Shown piece after piece: positions 6,401 to 18,500 of a DNA stretch of 25,817 nucleotides (within the stretch, counting starts at the first letter, position 1; the number at the start of each line of letters is the position of its first letter). The position numbers and the translations under genes were made by a program. Source of the DNA: JACVRU01 sp040905885. GTDB taxonomy: Bacteria > Actinomycetota > Thermoleophilia > Gaiellales > Gaiellaceae. The notes under the pieces were generated by a model, which searched no databases, was not told the origin of the DNA, and saw nothing but the letters and a program-made list of their open reading frames with translations. Location: NCBI GenBank assembly GCA_040905885.1, contig JBBDQR010000112.1, positions 1 to 25,817 on the forward strand, given 5' to 3'.

Positions 6401-6413
6401 CCCCCTTCGGGGG
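6401..6413 (+). other. CCCCC-TTC-GGGGG hairpin at the start of the predicted leader
   Basis: A perfect 5-bp stem with a three-base loop falls at the predicted transcription start of the giant gene. It could stabilise the 5' end or be an unrelated stem. No U-tract follows. Confidence 0.3.
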
Positions 6414-6501
6414 ATTGGGACTGGGGAGGACTCGGGGAGGGGTATTGCAGATCGCGCTGCCGATCGAGCCACTGAGTCTCGCCCGGCTGAGATCTCGCAA
6501 C

Positions 6502-9500
6502 ATGCGCTACTGGATCGTGGCGCTGTGCCTCGGCGCGTTCCTGTCGACGTACGTCAGCCCGATGATCCTCGCCCTCGGCCAGGGCGACCGTCTCATGTTC
6601 TCGCTCCCCAGGCTCGAGCTCGCAGTGCTCGGTTTCCCCACCCTGAAGGTCCCCGACGTCGGGCTTCCGGCCAAGGCCGAGCAGCGTCCCGCCGTCTCGT
6701 CGAGCGGCGCCTCCCCGGCTCCCTCGACAGCCACGCCGGCCACAGCGCCGCAGCAGGCGCGGCGCACCGCCCAGCCCGTCCAGGTAGTCACGAGCTCGTA
6801 CGTCCTGACAGCGCTGGAGCAGCAGGCGCCCAAGCAGACAGCCGCCGCCGCCGATCCCTTCGCGAACGTCCCGGTGGTCGAGAGCTCCGTGGGAGCTCTC
6901 CCGCCCGAGACCCATCCCCTGATCGCGGCCTCCGCTCCGCCTGCCGGCGCGGAGGACACCACGGCGCTGACCCAGGTGGAGCTGGACGAGGCCGTCGCCC
7001 AGGCGGCCGGCGAGTGGGGGGCGGACGTGAGCGGTCTCACCTTCACGGTCGCCGACCTGCCTGACCTGCTCCTCGGCGCGACGAGCGGTACGAGCATCGA
7101 GGTTGACACAAACGCGGCGGGCTGGGGCTGGGCACAGATGAACCTCCTCACGGTCGTGCGCCATGAGATCGGCCACTACCTCGGCCACGACCACGACGAG
7201 GGCGTCGTCATGGCGGAGACGCTCGCCGCCGGCGAGTCGCGCGCCGTCCCGGCGCCCGAGCCGACCCCTGAGCCGGCGCTCGTCACCGCGCCGGCCTCGG
7301 CCGATCTCGGTTTCCGGCAGGTCGGCACGTCGGCCTCCGGGACGGTGACGGTCTCGAACGGCGGCGCTTCGACCGTCGACATCACCGCCGTGACGGTGAG
7401 CAGCGGCTCGAGCTTCGCGATCGTCGGCGCTCCCGCGCCCGCGACGATCGCCCCCTCCGCAACACTCGACATCTCGGTCTCCTTCGCGCCCGCCTCGGCA
7501 GGCGCTGCCGCGGCCTCCCTGACGATCGAGGGCAGCATGGGCGTGCTGACGGTCGACCTCGCAGGCCTCGGGACCGCCCCCGAGCTCGTCGCGCCGGCGT
7601 CGGCCGACCTCGGCGACGTCATGCTCGGTGCGACGGGCACCCAGACGATCGAGCTCGCCAACACCGGCGACGCCGAGCTGGCGATCTCCGACCTGACCAT
7701 CGTCGACGACGCCGGCGGCGACTTCGCGATCACGTCCCCCGTCCCCGCCGCGATCGGTCCCGGCGGCTCCGCTTCGATCTCGGTCTCCCTGACCCCCAAC
7801 ACGGCCGGCGTCAAGTCGGCCCGGCTCGTCGTCGCGAGCGACAACCCCGGCGGCACCGTCGAGGTCACGCTCGGCGGGCGCGCGACCGCGTGGCTCGTCG
7901 GCGGGGCAACCGCGCGCGCGCCGCCGCCCGAAGGAGCGACGCTGATCAGCACGACGACCGGTGGCACTGCGACGAGCTCCGACGGATCGGCCACCGTTGT
8001 CTTCCCCGCTGGCAGTTCGGCCAGCGACATCTATGTCACGGTCACGCCGTCAGGGGCGGCCGCACCGCCCACGGTCGTACCGGCGTCGCCCGTGTACGAA
8101 CTGGCGGCATACGATCCCGACGGAAACGCTGTTACGCGATTCGAACGCGCGGCAGAGTTCACCATTCAGTACAGCGCGACGAGCCGGCCGCCTAGCATTT
8201 TCTATCTCGACGCAGAAGGCGGCGCGGTCGAGCTCGACTCGCGCGTCGATCCCGGCGCGCATACGGTCACCGCGCGGCTACCGCACTTCAGCACCTACCT
8301 CGCTGCGATCCCGGTCGACGTGCTCGACGACCTGCCGCCGGTAGTCGAGACGACAATCGAGGTCACGGTCCGAAAACCCGACCTGACCCCGCTCGCGGGC
8401 CAAGAGGTCGAGGGCTCGTCGGACACGGAGTACGCCGTCCGCGGCGTCACGGACTCCGCGGGGGTTGTCTCGTTCGGTGTCTCCCGTGGCCACTGGACGT
8501 TCAACCTCGAGGACCTCTCGAACTATCGACTCGCGTCGACGGTCGAGATCGACGCGCTCGATGCCGGTCCGTATGCCGTGTCGATCGACGTCGAGGAGTT
8601 CCCGGTGTACGTCAGCGGCGTAGTTCGCGACGCCTCCGGCAACGCCCTCGGCGGCGTGCGCGTGAACGCGCAGTCGAACGACGGCGCGGAGTGGGTCGAC
8701 GACTTCGGCGTGAGCGCGACGGACGGTTCGTACCGCGTCGGCGGAATTGCCGGCGACTGGTGGATCAACGGCGAAGACCTCGTCGGCTACTACCCTGAGA
8801 ATCTCGAGGGCAACTACACGGCGCCGAACCGGCATACGTTCAGCGGGCCGTTCACCGCGAACGGAACGCAGGACCTCACGTACACGCTGCTGCCCCGCAC
8901 GTTCACTGGCTCGCTGAAGGATCAGAATGGCAACGGCGCCGCGGGCGTCCCCGTCGAGGCGTACGTCTACTCGGACGATTGGGACTATTCCTACTACGTC
9001 GAAGTGGTCAGCGCGGCGGACGGGACGTACACGATCCGCGTCCCGAACGACGTCAACGAGATCGACATCTACCCCGAATACGAGGCGCCGGGCTTCGTCG
9101 ACCTCGACGACTGCTGCAAGTACTGGTCACCACCGGAGCCGGACGACGGCGCGAACATCGTCTTTACCGAGGACTTCCACTATCGCGCCTTGACGGCGCC
9201 CGCGTCGGGGGTCGTCCGCGACAGCGACGGCCACACGATCGGCGGCGTCGAGATCGAGGCCCAGTTCTGTGGCTTCGAGAATTGTTACTACCTCGACACG
9301 GAGACCGCCGCCGACGGCAGCTGGACGATTCTCGGCGACGCCGGCGACTGGACGCTCTATATCGACGACGACGCCGACGGGTACACGCGCCGCGGCACGC
9401 CGTTGACAGTCCCCGAGACGGGCGTGACGGGCGTGGAGCTCTTCTTCGTCGAAGGCGCACTCGTCTCCGGCACGCTGACCCTGTCGGACAGCGGCGCAAC

Positions 9501-12500
9501 CGTCGGCGGCGCGCAGATCCGCGTTTGTGGTTGGGATTGCTTCGACACGCGCACGAACTCGCTCGGCGAGTTCAGGCTGTGGCTGCCCGTCGACCCCGAA
9601 ACCGGCTCCTACACGGACGCGCAGCTGAGGATCGACACGCCGCGGGCCGGCTACGGACGCGAGAGTGCGCTCATCTCGGGCGCGACGGGCGACACGATCG
9701 CGCGGAACCTTCAGTACGTCGCATTCACGACCACGTACTCCGGCACCGCGCACGACTCCTTCGGCAGCCCGGTGACGGGCGCCATTGTGCGCGTGACGAA
9801 CTGGACCGACGAGGGGACGGCGACGACCGCCGCCGACGGGAGCTGGTCGTTGGTCGGCCCTGCGGGGACGGTGTACGCCGTCGCCGATCAGATCTACCCG
9901 AAACACGCCTCGGCCCAGATCGAGCTGACGACGACCGAGGGCAGCGCGAACCACGGCATCGCACTCGTCCTCCCGACGGCGCGGGTTGCGGGCTCGGTCG
10001 TGGACGACCTGTCAGCTCCACTCGAGGGCGTCACGATCAGGATCGACCAGTACTACTACTACTGCTTCTGGTGGTACTGCCCGGGCTGGCAGTCGTACGG
10101 AACGCTTGCGACGGCGACGACGGACGCCGCGGGCGCGTACTCGGTCCTTCTCGATCCCGCCGTCGGCCCAGGGTACCCGTACCAGATTCGTGTGCTTCCG
10201 CAGCCCTTCGCCGGTCACATCACGCCCTCCGACTACGCGGCGCCCGCTCTCAGCGCGGGTGTCGAATCGGTCGCGAACTTCGCGTACTCGCGGGCCGCAA
10301 TCGTCACCGGCCTCCTCGTCGACGATGCCGGCGCGCCTCTTGCCGATTTCGACATCGCGCTCAACCCGACCTACTACGTCGAGCAGACTGCGAGGACCGA
10401 CGCGACCGGGCGGTATCGCTTCGAGCTGAACAGCTCGACGGCACGTGGGGTCAGCGTCGAGCCGTATGGCCATCAGGGATACACGAAGCGGCGCACCGGC
10501 GCCGGCGCGTTCGCGACCGGCGACTCGCTCAACGGCACGACGCTGGAGCTCGCGAATCTCGTGCTCGACCGGAACGGCTGGATCACGGGCAGCGCGTTCG
10601 ACGACCTCGGCGCCGAGCTCTCCGGCATCACGGTCTTCACCGATTACCGCGCGGAGTGGGCGAATTGCGTCCCGGACCCCTGGTATTGCACGAACTACCC
10701 GCAGTACTACAACGCCGGCCAGTTCCACTACGAAGCGACGACGGGGTCAGGCTCGCCGTACACGCTCTCCGCGCCGGCGGTCTCGGGCGTCGTCGTCAAG
10801 CCGAAGAAGCATGCGGACTACACGACGCCCGCCGATGCCGCACCGGTGGACGTTCCGGTCAACGGCGCGGCGGCCTCGAACGTCGACTTCGCATACGCGC
10901 GTCGTACTACGGTCACGGGCACGCTCACCGGCGTCGGCGGAACGCTGCCGACGATCCGCGTCTCGTTCCAGGGCCAGGACGGATTCGCCTCGACGAGTGA
11001 TCACTCGGACGACCATTCCTACTTCGGCGAGACGTGGGTCGATCCCGCTACAGGAACGTTCGCGCTGCTGCTGCCGTCAGGCGCGGGCGCGACGGCGACG
11101 ATCTACGCGAACGACTTCGTCCTCGGGTTCGGCTACTCGTTCCCGGACCGCCACGACCTCACCGACGCCGAGCTCGTCGCGGGCGCGACGGTCACAGGCA
11201 AGGACTTCACCTGGTACGCGCTCGGCTCGATCACGGGCTCAGTGCTCGATCAGGATCTCGCTCCGCTGCCGCAACGCGCGAATCTCCACGCGGACTCATG
11301 CGACTCCCTCGGTCGTTGCTGGACGAGCTACGCGACGACGGCGTCGGACGGGACGTATTCGCTCCAGGCGCTTCCGGGGACGGCAACGGTGTACGTAGAC
11401 AGTTTCATCACGAACTACGGGTTCGGCGGAGTCCGCGGCTCGACGACGAAGAACGCGTCGGTGGCCGTGACCTCCGGCGCGGCGACGACGGGGGTCGACT
11501 TCGAATACAAGCGCTGGGTCACCGTCTCCGGCCGGATGCGCGGCGACGTCGGGACGCTCACCTTCTGGCCGTACTGGTACGCGGATGCGTACGACACGTG
11601 GGGGACCTACTACTTCCTGTATGCGCAGGCAGTCGGTCACGGCGGCGGGGAGTACTCCGTCTCAGCGCCGATGGGGACGCTGACGCCGTACTCGTTCGGC
11701 AACACGACGAACTGGTCCGTCCCCGCGTCGCGCACGCTCACCGTCCCGGCGGGCGGGTTGGTGAGCGAGGACTGGGTTTGGAGAGCGCTCGCACAGGTCA
11801 CCGGCGCGCTGCGCGACGCTACCGGCGCCGCGATCACCGGGACGCGGACGATCTCGTTCGCGGGGGTCGACCCGAACGCGACGATCTCGTTCTGGGTTTA
11901 CCTCGACCCGTCGGCGACGCCGCGGGAGCTGCTCGTCGAGCTCGGTGCGTCCGGAAGCTTCGGCGAGACCGACTGGGAGCATCGCGCGTACTGGGGCGAG
12001 AACCTGATCGCGGGCGGGACGGAGGGGACGTCGTCACTCCTTCGCATCGGTGATCTGCCGGCCGCCGGAGCGTGGACGCGCCTCGACATCGACGCGGATG
12101 CGCTCGCAATCGGCGCACGAAAGCTTGTCGGCATGGGTGTGAGCGTCTCCGACGGGCAGGCATGGATCGACGAGGTCACGCTCGACTCCGACTTCACGGA
12201 TCCGTCGGTCTGGGTGGACGACGCGCTGCCTCCCGGCGCACGCTCATGGACATGGGACGACGCGACCGACCCGGCCGGCACCGAAGGTGCGCTCGCGTGG
12301 GATACGACGCTCTCCCATGCCGGAACGCAATCGATCGGGAGCGGCACGGGGACGGGTGCTCACGGCTGGTGGTTCGAGTTCGTCACGACGCCGTTCGGCG
12401 TCCCCGGCGCCGCGAGCGGAAGCTTTACGCAGAACACGAGCAGTTGCTGTGGGACCTATGCGCGTAACAACGTGACGCGCGGCACGTACCGCATCACGGC

Positions 12501-15500
12501 GCCGGCCGTGTCGCCGTACAGCACGCCGGACCCGAAGGTCATGACGTTGTTCGGCAACGAAACGACGACGGTCAACTTCGACTATCTCTTCAACGACGCG
12601 ACGGCACCCGTCGTCTCGGTCACTGCGCCGGCCGCCGGGGCGACCCTGCGCCGCAACGTCTCGGTGACCGCGACGGCCACCGATATCGGTGGCAGCGGCG
12701 TCCAGAAGGTCGAGTTCCGAGCAAACGGCACCCTGATCGGCACCGACACGACCGCGTCGACGGGCAGCGTCTACAGCGTCACGTGGTCGACGAACAACGG
12801 CTCGTTCCCGGACGGGAGCTACACGGTCGAGGCGAAGGCGTACGACTTCGCCGGTCTGTCGGCGACCTCGACCGTCACGGTGAACGTGGTCAACGTCTCG
12901 ATCACCGGCCTCGTCGTCGACGATCTCGGCACACCGCTTTCCGGCGTGCAGGTCGCGCTCGATCCGTACGCCTGGGGCTCGGTCGCGAACGCGACGACCG
13001 ACTCGGCCGGCCGGTACCGCTTCTTCCTCGAGGAGGCGTCCGCCGTCTCCCACTCCGTCGAGCCGCGGACGACGAGCGGCTACACCAAGCGCCTCACGGG
13101 CACCGGCGCGTACCACACCGGCACGTCGCAGAACCTCACGACGTGGAACGTCCCCGACCTCGTCATGGATCGCAACGGCAGCATCGCTGGGGACATCACC
13201 GACGACCTGGGCACGGCGCTCGCCGGCGTGACCGTCTTCACCGACCACGTCGGCTACTGGGCGAACTGCACGCAGAACGCTTTCTATTGCACCGACGCGT
13301 ACTACCGGCAGTTCTACAACGCCGGCAGCGCGCACTACGAGGCAACGACGGACGCGTCAGGTCGCTACAGCCTGTCGGCGCCGGGGATCTCGGGCGTTGT
13401 CGTCAAGCCGAAGAAGACGGACGGGCACACCACGCCCGCTGATGCCGCGCCCGTCACGGTGCCGGTTGCCGATCTCGCCACGAGCGATGTCGACTTCTCC
13501 TACAAGCGGAGCGCAGCGGTCAGCGGCGCTCTGCTGGCGAACGCGGGAACGCTCGGCGCGGTCCGGATCGAATGGTTCGGCTACGACGGCCTCTACAGCG
13601 GCAGCTCTCACTCGGCCGACCACTACTACAGCGGTTGGATCGACCTCCCCGCCGGCACGGGCTCGTACAGCGTCTACGCGCCGGTCGGCGCGGGCAGCTC
13701 CTTCCGCGTCTACTCCCAAAATTACGTCGAGGGCTACGGCTGGCCGCTGCCGCGGCAGCATGACCTGGCGAACCTGACGACGGCTGAAGCGGTCACCGGC
13801 AAGGACTTCAGCTGGAGGAAGAACGGCACCGTCACCGGACTCGTGCACAACGTCCCGGCCGGCAGCACGATCCAGCTGCACATCTCGTCGCAAGACTCGC
13901 TCGGTTGGGGCCGCACGTTCTACGCCCAGGCGGCGGCGGACGGAACGTTCATGCTCGAAGCGCTCGCTGGGACGGGGCGCGTGCACGTCGACACGTACGT
14001 CAACGGCTACGGCTACGGCGGCATGAAGGACGGCACGACGCCGTACGTCGACGTCACGGTCGCGTCCGACACGGCGACGACGGGAGTCGAGTTCGAATAC
14101 GTCGCCTGGACGTCCGTCAGCGGAACGATGAGGCCGGACGTGGGTGTCCTCGCGCAGCAGCCGTACACGCAGGGCTACTCGACCGACCGTTGGGGCAACA
14201 CGTATTCCTTCACGGCGTACGGCTCGACCGTTCCGGCGACTCTGGGCACCTACTCCCAGCCGACTCCGATCGGCAGCATCCGCTTCTACTCGTTCCGCTC
14301 GTACCAGCACTGGGACGGCAGCCGCTGGAGGACTACCTATCTCTCACCGGATGGTCAGACGCTGACCGTTCCCGCCGATGGACTGACGGGCGTCGACCTC
14401 GTCTGGACCGCGCTGGGCGCGCTGACCGGGACGCTGTTCAACCCGGACGGCAACCCGATCGCGTACGGCGGGTACGTCGACCTCTTCGGCGCGACTGCCG
14501 ACTCGGTCTTCTCGGCGTGGGTTTACCTCGATCCCGCGGCGACGCCGCGCGAGGTAATGCTGCAGTTCCACTCGCAGACGGGCGGCGGCTGGGAGCACCG
14601 CGCGTACTGGGGCGAGAATCTCATCAACTGGGGCGTCAACGGAACACCGTCGCGGCTGCGGCTCGGCGACCTCCCAGCTGCGGGGGAATGGACGCGCCTC
14701 GACGTGCCCGCCAGCCTGGTCGGCCTCGTGGGCCACGCGGTCGACGGTTACGCGTTCACCCTGTACGACGGCCAGGCTTGGTGGGACGAGAGCACCGTCG
14801 ACACGCCGACGACGGAGGCGGGGACGATCATCGACGACGCGCTCCAGCCGGGAGCGGGCGCTTATGGCGACAGCGACGGGTGGGTGTGGGACACGACGGT
14901 CGTCCACTCCGGGACCCGTTCGCACAAGTCACCGTCGCGCAGCGGCCCCCACCAGCACTTCACGCACCTCCCGCGGCTCTGGGTCGATTCGACGGGCCGG
15001 TACAGCGGCGACGTGCTCCCGGGGACGTTCCATCTCACGCCTCCCAACGTGAATCCGTTTGCGGCACCGCCGATCCAGGTCGTCGGCGCGTCCGCGCTGG
15101 CGACGACTACGACGGACTTCCACTACACCAACGCGGGGACGTTCAACGGCACCGTCACGTCCGGCGGGACACCGCTCGCCGGCGCGCGGATCTGCGACGA
15201 CATGAACAACTGCGGCGTCTCGGACAGCGCCGGCAACTACTCGTTCCGCACGCCGGTCGGCGGCCGCACGCTCCGCGGCGAGTTCGTCGTCGGCTACTCC
15301 GTGCCCGCGGCGCAGGGCCCGTTCGCGATCGCGCTCGGCACGACGCTGACGGTCGACTGGACGTACACCGTTAACGGCTCCGTCACCGGCGTCGTCAGCG
15401 ACGATCTCGGCGCGGCATTCGGCGGCGCGACCGTCGCGTTCTCGTACTACCACCCGCGGAGCGGCGCGTTCCTGCACGAGTACACGGCGACCTCGGACGC

Positions 15501-18500
15501 GACGACCGGCGCGTACACGCTCAGCGTCCCGTACGGCACCGGCCGCTCGATCGTCGCGAAGGCGTTCACCGGATATCGCGCGCCCGCGGCACAGAGCGTC
15601 GACGTGGTGCTGGGCGAGGCCGCGCCGACCGTGAACTTCACCTACGAGAAGAACGGCAGTCTCGCCGGCTTCCTGCGCGACCGCCAAGGCGGCGCCGTCA
15701 CGGGCGTCACAGTCACCGTCTACGGCCCGATGTGGGGCGTCCAGACGACGAGCGGCTCGGACGGGTTGTACCGCTTCGCCAGCCTCACACCCGGGACGTA
15801 CTCCGTGTACACGGGCTCGAAGGACGGGTACGTCACGCCTGCCGCGCAGACGGTCGCGGTTCCAGTGCGGGACGAGGCGACTGCGAACTTCGAGTTCGTC
15901 AAGCAGGCAAAGGTGAGCGGCCACGTGCAGGACGACACCGGAACGGCGCTCGCCGGCGTGTGGATGTACATCGCGGGCTACGTCCAGACGGACTCGGCCG
16001 GCAACTTCTCGCAGTTCCTCGCGCCCGGCGAGTACACGGTCCACCCGCAGGACTTCACCGGCGGCTTCGGCGGCTACGTCACACCGCCGACGCGGGCGGT
16101 CGCGCTGGCTGAGGGCGAGGAGCTCTCACTTGGCGATCCGTTCGTCTACGTGCGCAAGCTGATGCTGCACGTCCACGTCGACGATCAGGACGGCGGCGGC
16201 CTGAACGGAGCTCCTGTATACGCGTACCAGGACTCGGACGGCGACGGCGCGCTCGACGACTTCGTCGGCTCCGGCGTGAGCGCGTACGACGCGATGTTCG
16301 ATCACCAGGGCGTCGCGATCATCTTCGTGCCCGCGGGCACGACGCGCCTCGTCGCGCAGCCGATGACGAACTACGACCCGCCGGAACCCCCTGCGAACGA
16401 ACGCACCGTGACGGGCTCGCCCGGCGATCACCTGAACATGACGGATCACCTCCGGTACACCCGCTGGGGCAAGATCGAGGGCTTCGTCCGCGACGACCTC
16501 GCCGCGCCGCTCGAAGGCGTGAACGTCTACACCACCCGCGGCGGCAGCGATGCGACCGACGCCACCGGCTTCTACTCGTTCTCGCTCGCCCGCGGTGTGG
16601 CGACGGTCTACCACGGAGCCGTCGCGCGCCACCTCTCCGCCGACCCGAAGCAGGTGACGGTCGTCTCCGGAACGATCGCGACGGCCGACTTCACGCTCAT
16701 CCGCTTCGGCCGCGTGACGGGCATGGTCCTAACCCGCACCGGCACGCCGCTCGAGGCCGTCGTCGTGTCGTTCGTCGTCGTCGGCGCGGCGCCCACGACC
16801 GCGGCGACGAACCTCGAGGGGCACTTCGTGATCGACACCGCGCCCGCTGCGGGCGTCGTCCGCGGCAACACCGTGCCGGGGTGGGATCCTCCGCTCGCCG
16901 ACGCCGAGGCGACGGTCGCGCCGGGTGCGACGATCGACGTCGGGACGCTCACCTACCTGGCGTGGGGGAACGTCGCCGGCCGCATCGCCGACGCGAGCGG
17001 CGCGGGCATCCCCGGCCTCACGGTGCGCGTCGACACCGGCCAGACCGCCGTCACCGACGCCGACGGGAACTACTCGATCGCGGCGCCGCGCGGCACGCGC
17101 TCCGTCAGCGTCGACCGCACGGACGGGATCGTGACGCCGACGGTGCCGGCGCCGACGGCGGTGGTCAGCGAGCAGACGACCACGCTCGACTTGACCGCGC
17201 AGCCCTACGTCGTGCGGAGCGGCCAAGTCGTCGACGCGTTCGGCAACGCCGTCCTCGACGCCGCGGGTCAGCCGCCGGCGCTGTCCGCCTTCGACGCCTT
17301 CGCCGGTCGCTGGGTCGACGCCGTCTACGCCGAGAACGAGATCGACTTCACGCTCTTCCTCCCGCCGGACTCGTTCACGATCCACAGCGCCGCGGTCGCC
17401 GGCTACACCGCACCGGCGCCGCGGCCCGTCGCCGCCGGCACGGGCACGATCGGCGACCCGATCCGCTACCTGCAGGACGGCACGCTGCTGATCTCGCTCC
17501 TGGACGACTTGGGGCCGCTCGCGGACGTCGGCGTCACGATCGTCTCGCAGACGTCGGGCGCGCAGTACACGGCGTCGACGGGTGCCGACGGCACGATCAC
17601 GCTGCGCCTGCCGGTGGGCACCTACGTCGTGACCCCCCACGCGATCGCCCTCGCCGTGACGCCCGCCCCCGCGAGCGGCCTGCTCGCGCCGGGAGGCACA
17701 GCCGAGTTCGCGTTTGCGTACCGCCGCTACGGCGAGATCATGGGCAATCTCGTCGACGTGAACGGGCTCCCGCTGCAGGGCTTCGAGGTCGGGGCGTTCC
17801 TGCCGGGCGCGACCGGGATCTTCGACACGACCGACGAGCAGGGCGTCTTCAAGATCCGCGGCCCGCCGACCGGCGCGGACCAGTCCTACACGATCGCGGT
17901 CTCGCCGAAGGCGCACTACGTGACGCCGGCGGCGATCACCGGCGTGACCGTCGGATCGCTCGGTCTCCCGGGCGGCAGCGTCGACATCGGCGAGATCCGC
18001 GTCGAACGGCGCAAGTTTGCCGACCTGGAGGTAGAGGTGGCCGTCGCCCCCGCCACCGTGACCGAAGGGACGCCTGCGGCACTCTCCTGGCGCGTCCGCA
18101 ACCTCGGCGACGGCCCGACCGAAGCATCGCAGTGGCAAGACGCGATCTACCTCTCCACGGACACGACCGTGGACGCCGGCGACACGCTGCTCGGCCTGAT
18201 CGCTCACAGCGGAACGGTGGGTGTCGGCGAGAGCTACAGCGTCAACGCCAACATTCAGACGCCGCTCGGCATCCCGGGCACGTACTTCTTCCTCGTCGCC
18301 GCCGATGCCGGCAACACCGTCTACGAGTTCACGTTCGACGACGACAACGTCGGCGCGACGATGAGCCCGACAGAGCTCCTGCTCGCGCCCGCGCCGGACC
18401 TCGCGGTGGAGACCGTGACAGGCCCGGCCGACGCCGTCGCCGGCGGTCGCGTGACCGTCGAGTGGACGGTCGCGAACCTCGGTGACGCGGCCGCCGCGGC

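Larger units (their letters stand above)
8341..18006 (+). repeat. Array of about 30 prealbumin-like (carboxypeptidase-regulatory-type) beta-sandwich repeats
   Basis: Repeats open with a strand of the form V-x-G-x-V-x-D-x-x-G-x-x-L-x-G-V-x-V. Examples are SGVVRDASGNALGGVRV near 8608, AGSVVDDLSAPLEGVTI near 9988, TGVVSDDLGAAFGGATV near 15382 and EGFVRDDLAAPLEGVNV near 16477. A T-D-A-x-G-x-Y-x-F strand follows, and many end near a GYxxP or TPxA turn. Units are about 80-110 residues. Repeats of this type build long rigid stalks or bind ligands in surface proteins (family knowledge). The repeats are well diverged, so this is an old array. Confidence 0.8.

Noticed and set aside
5569..7194. A 541-codon minus-strand frame spanning the recombinase remnant and the start of the giant gene
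   Set aside because: It overlaps the peroxiredoxin, the pseudogene and the metalloprotease domain in the wrong frame and shows no domain.
8979..11000. A 673-codon plus-strand frame inside the giant gene
   Set aside because: It is Arg-rich shadow sequence in another frame. The giant-gene frame carries recurring repeat motifs through the whole stretch.
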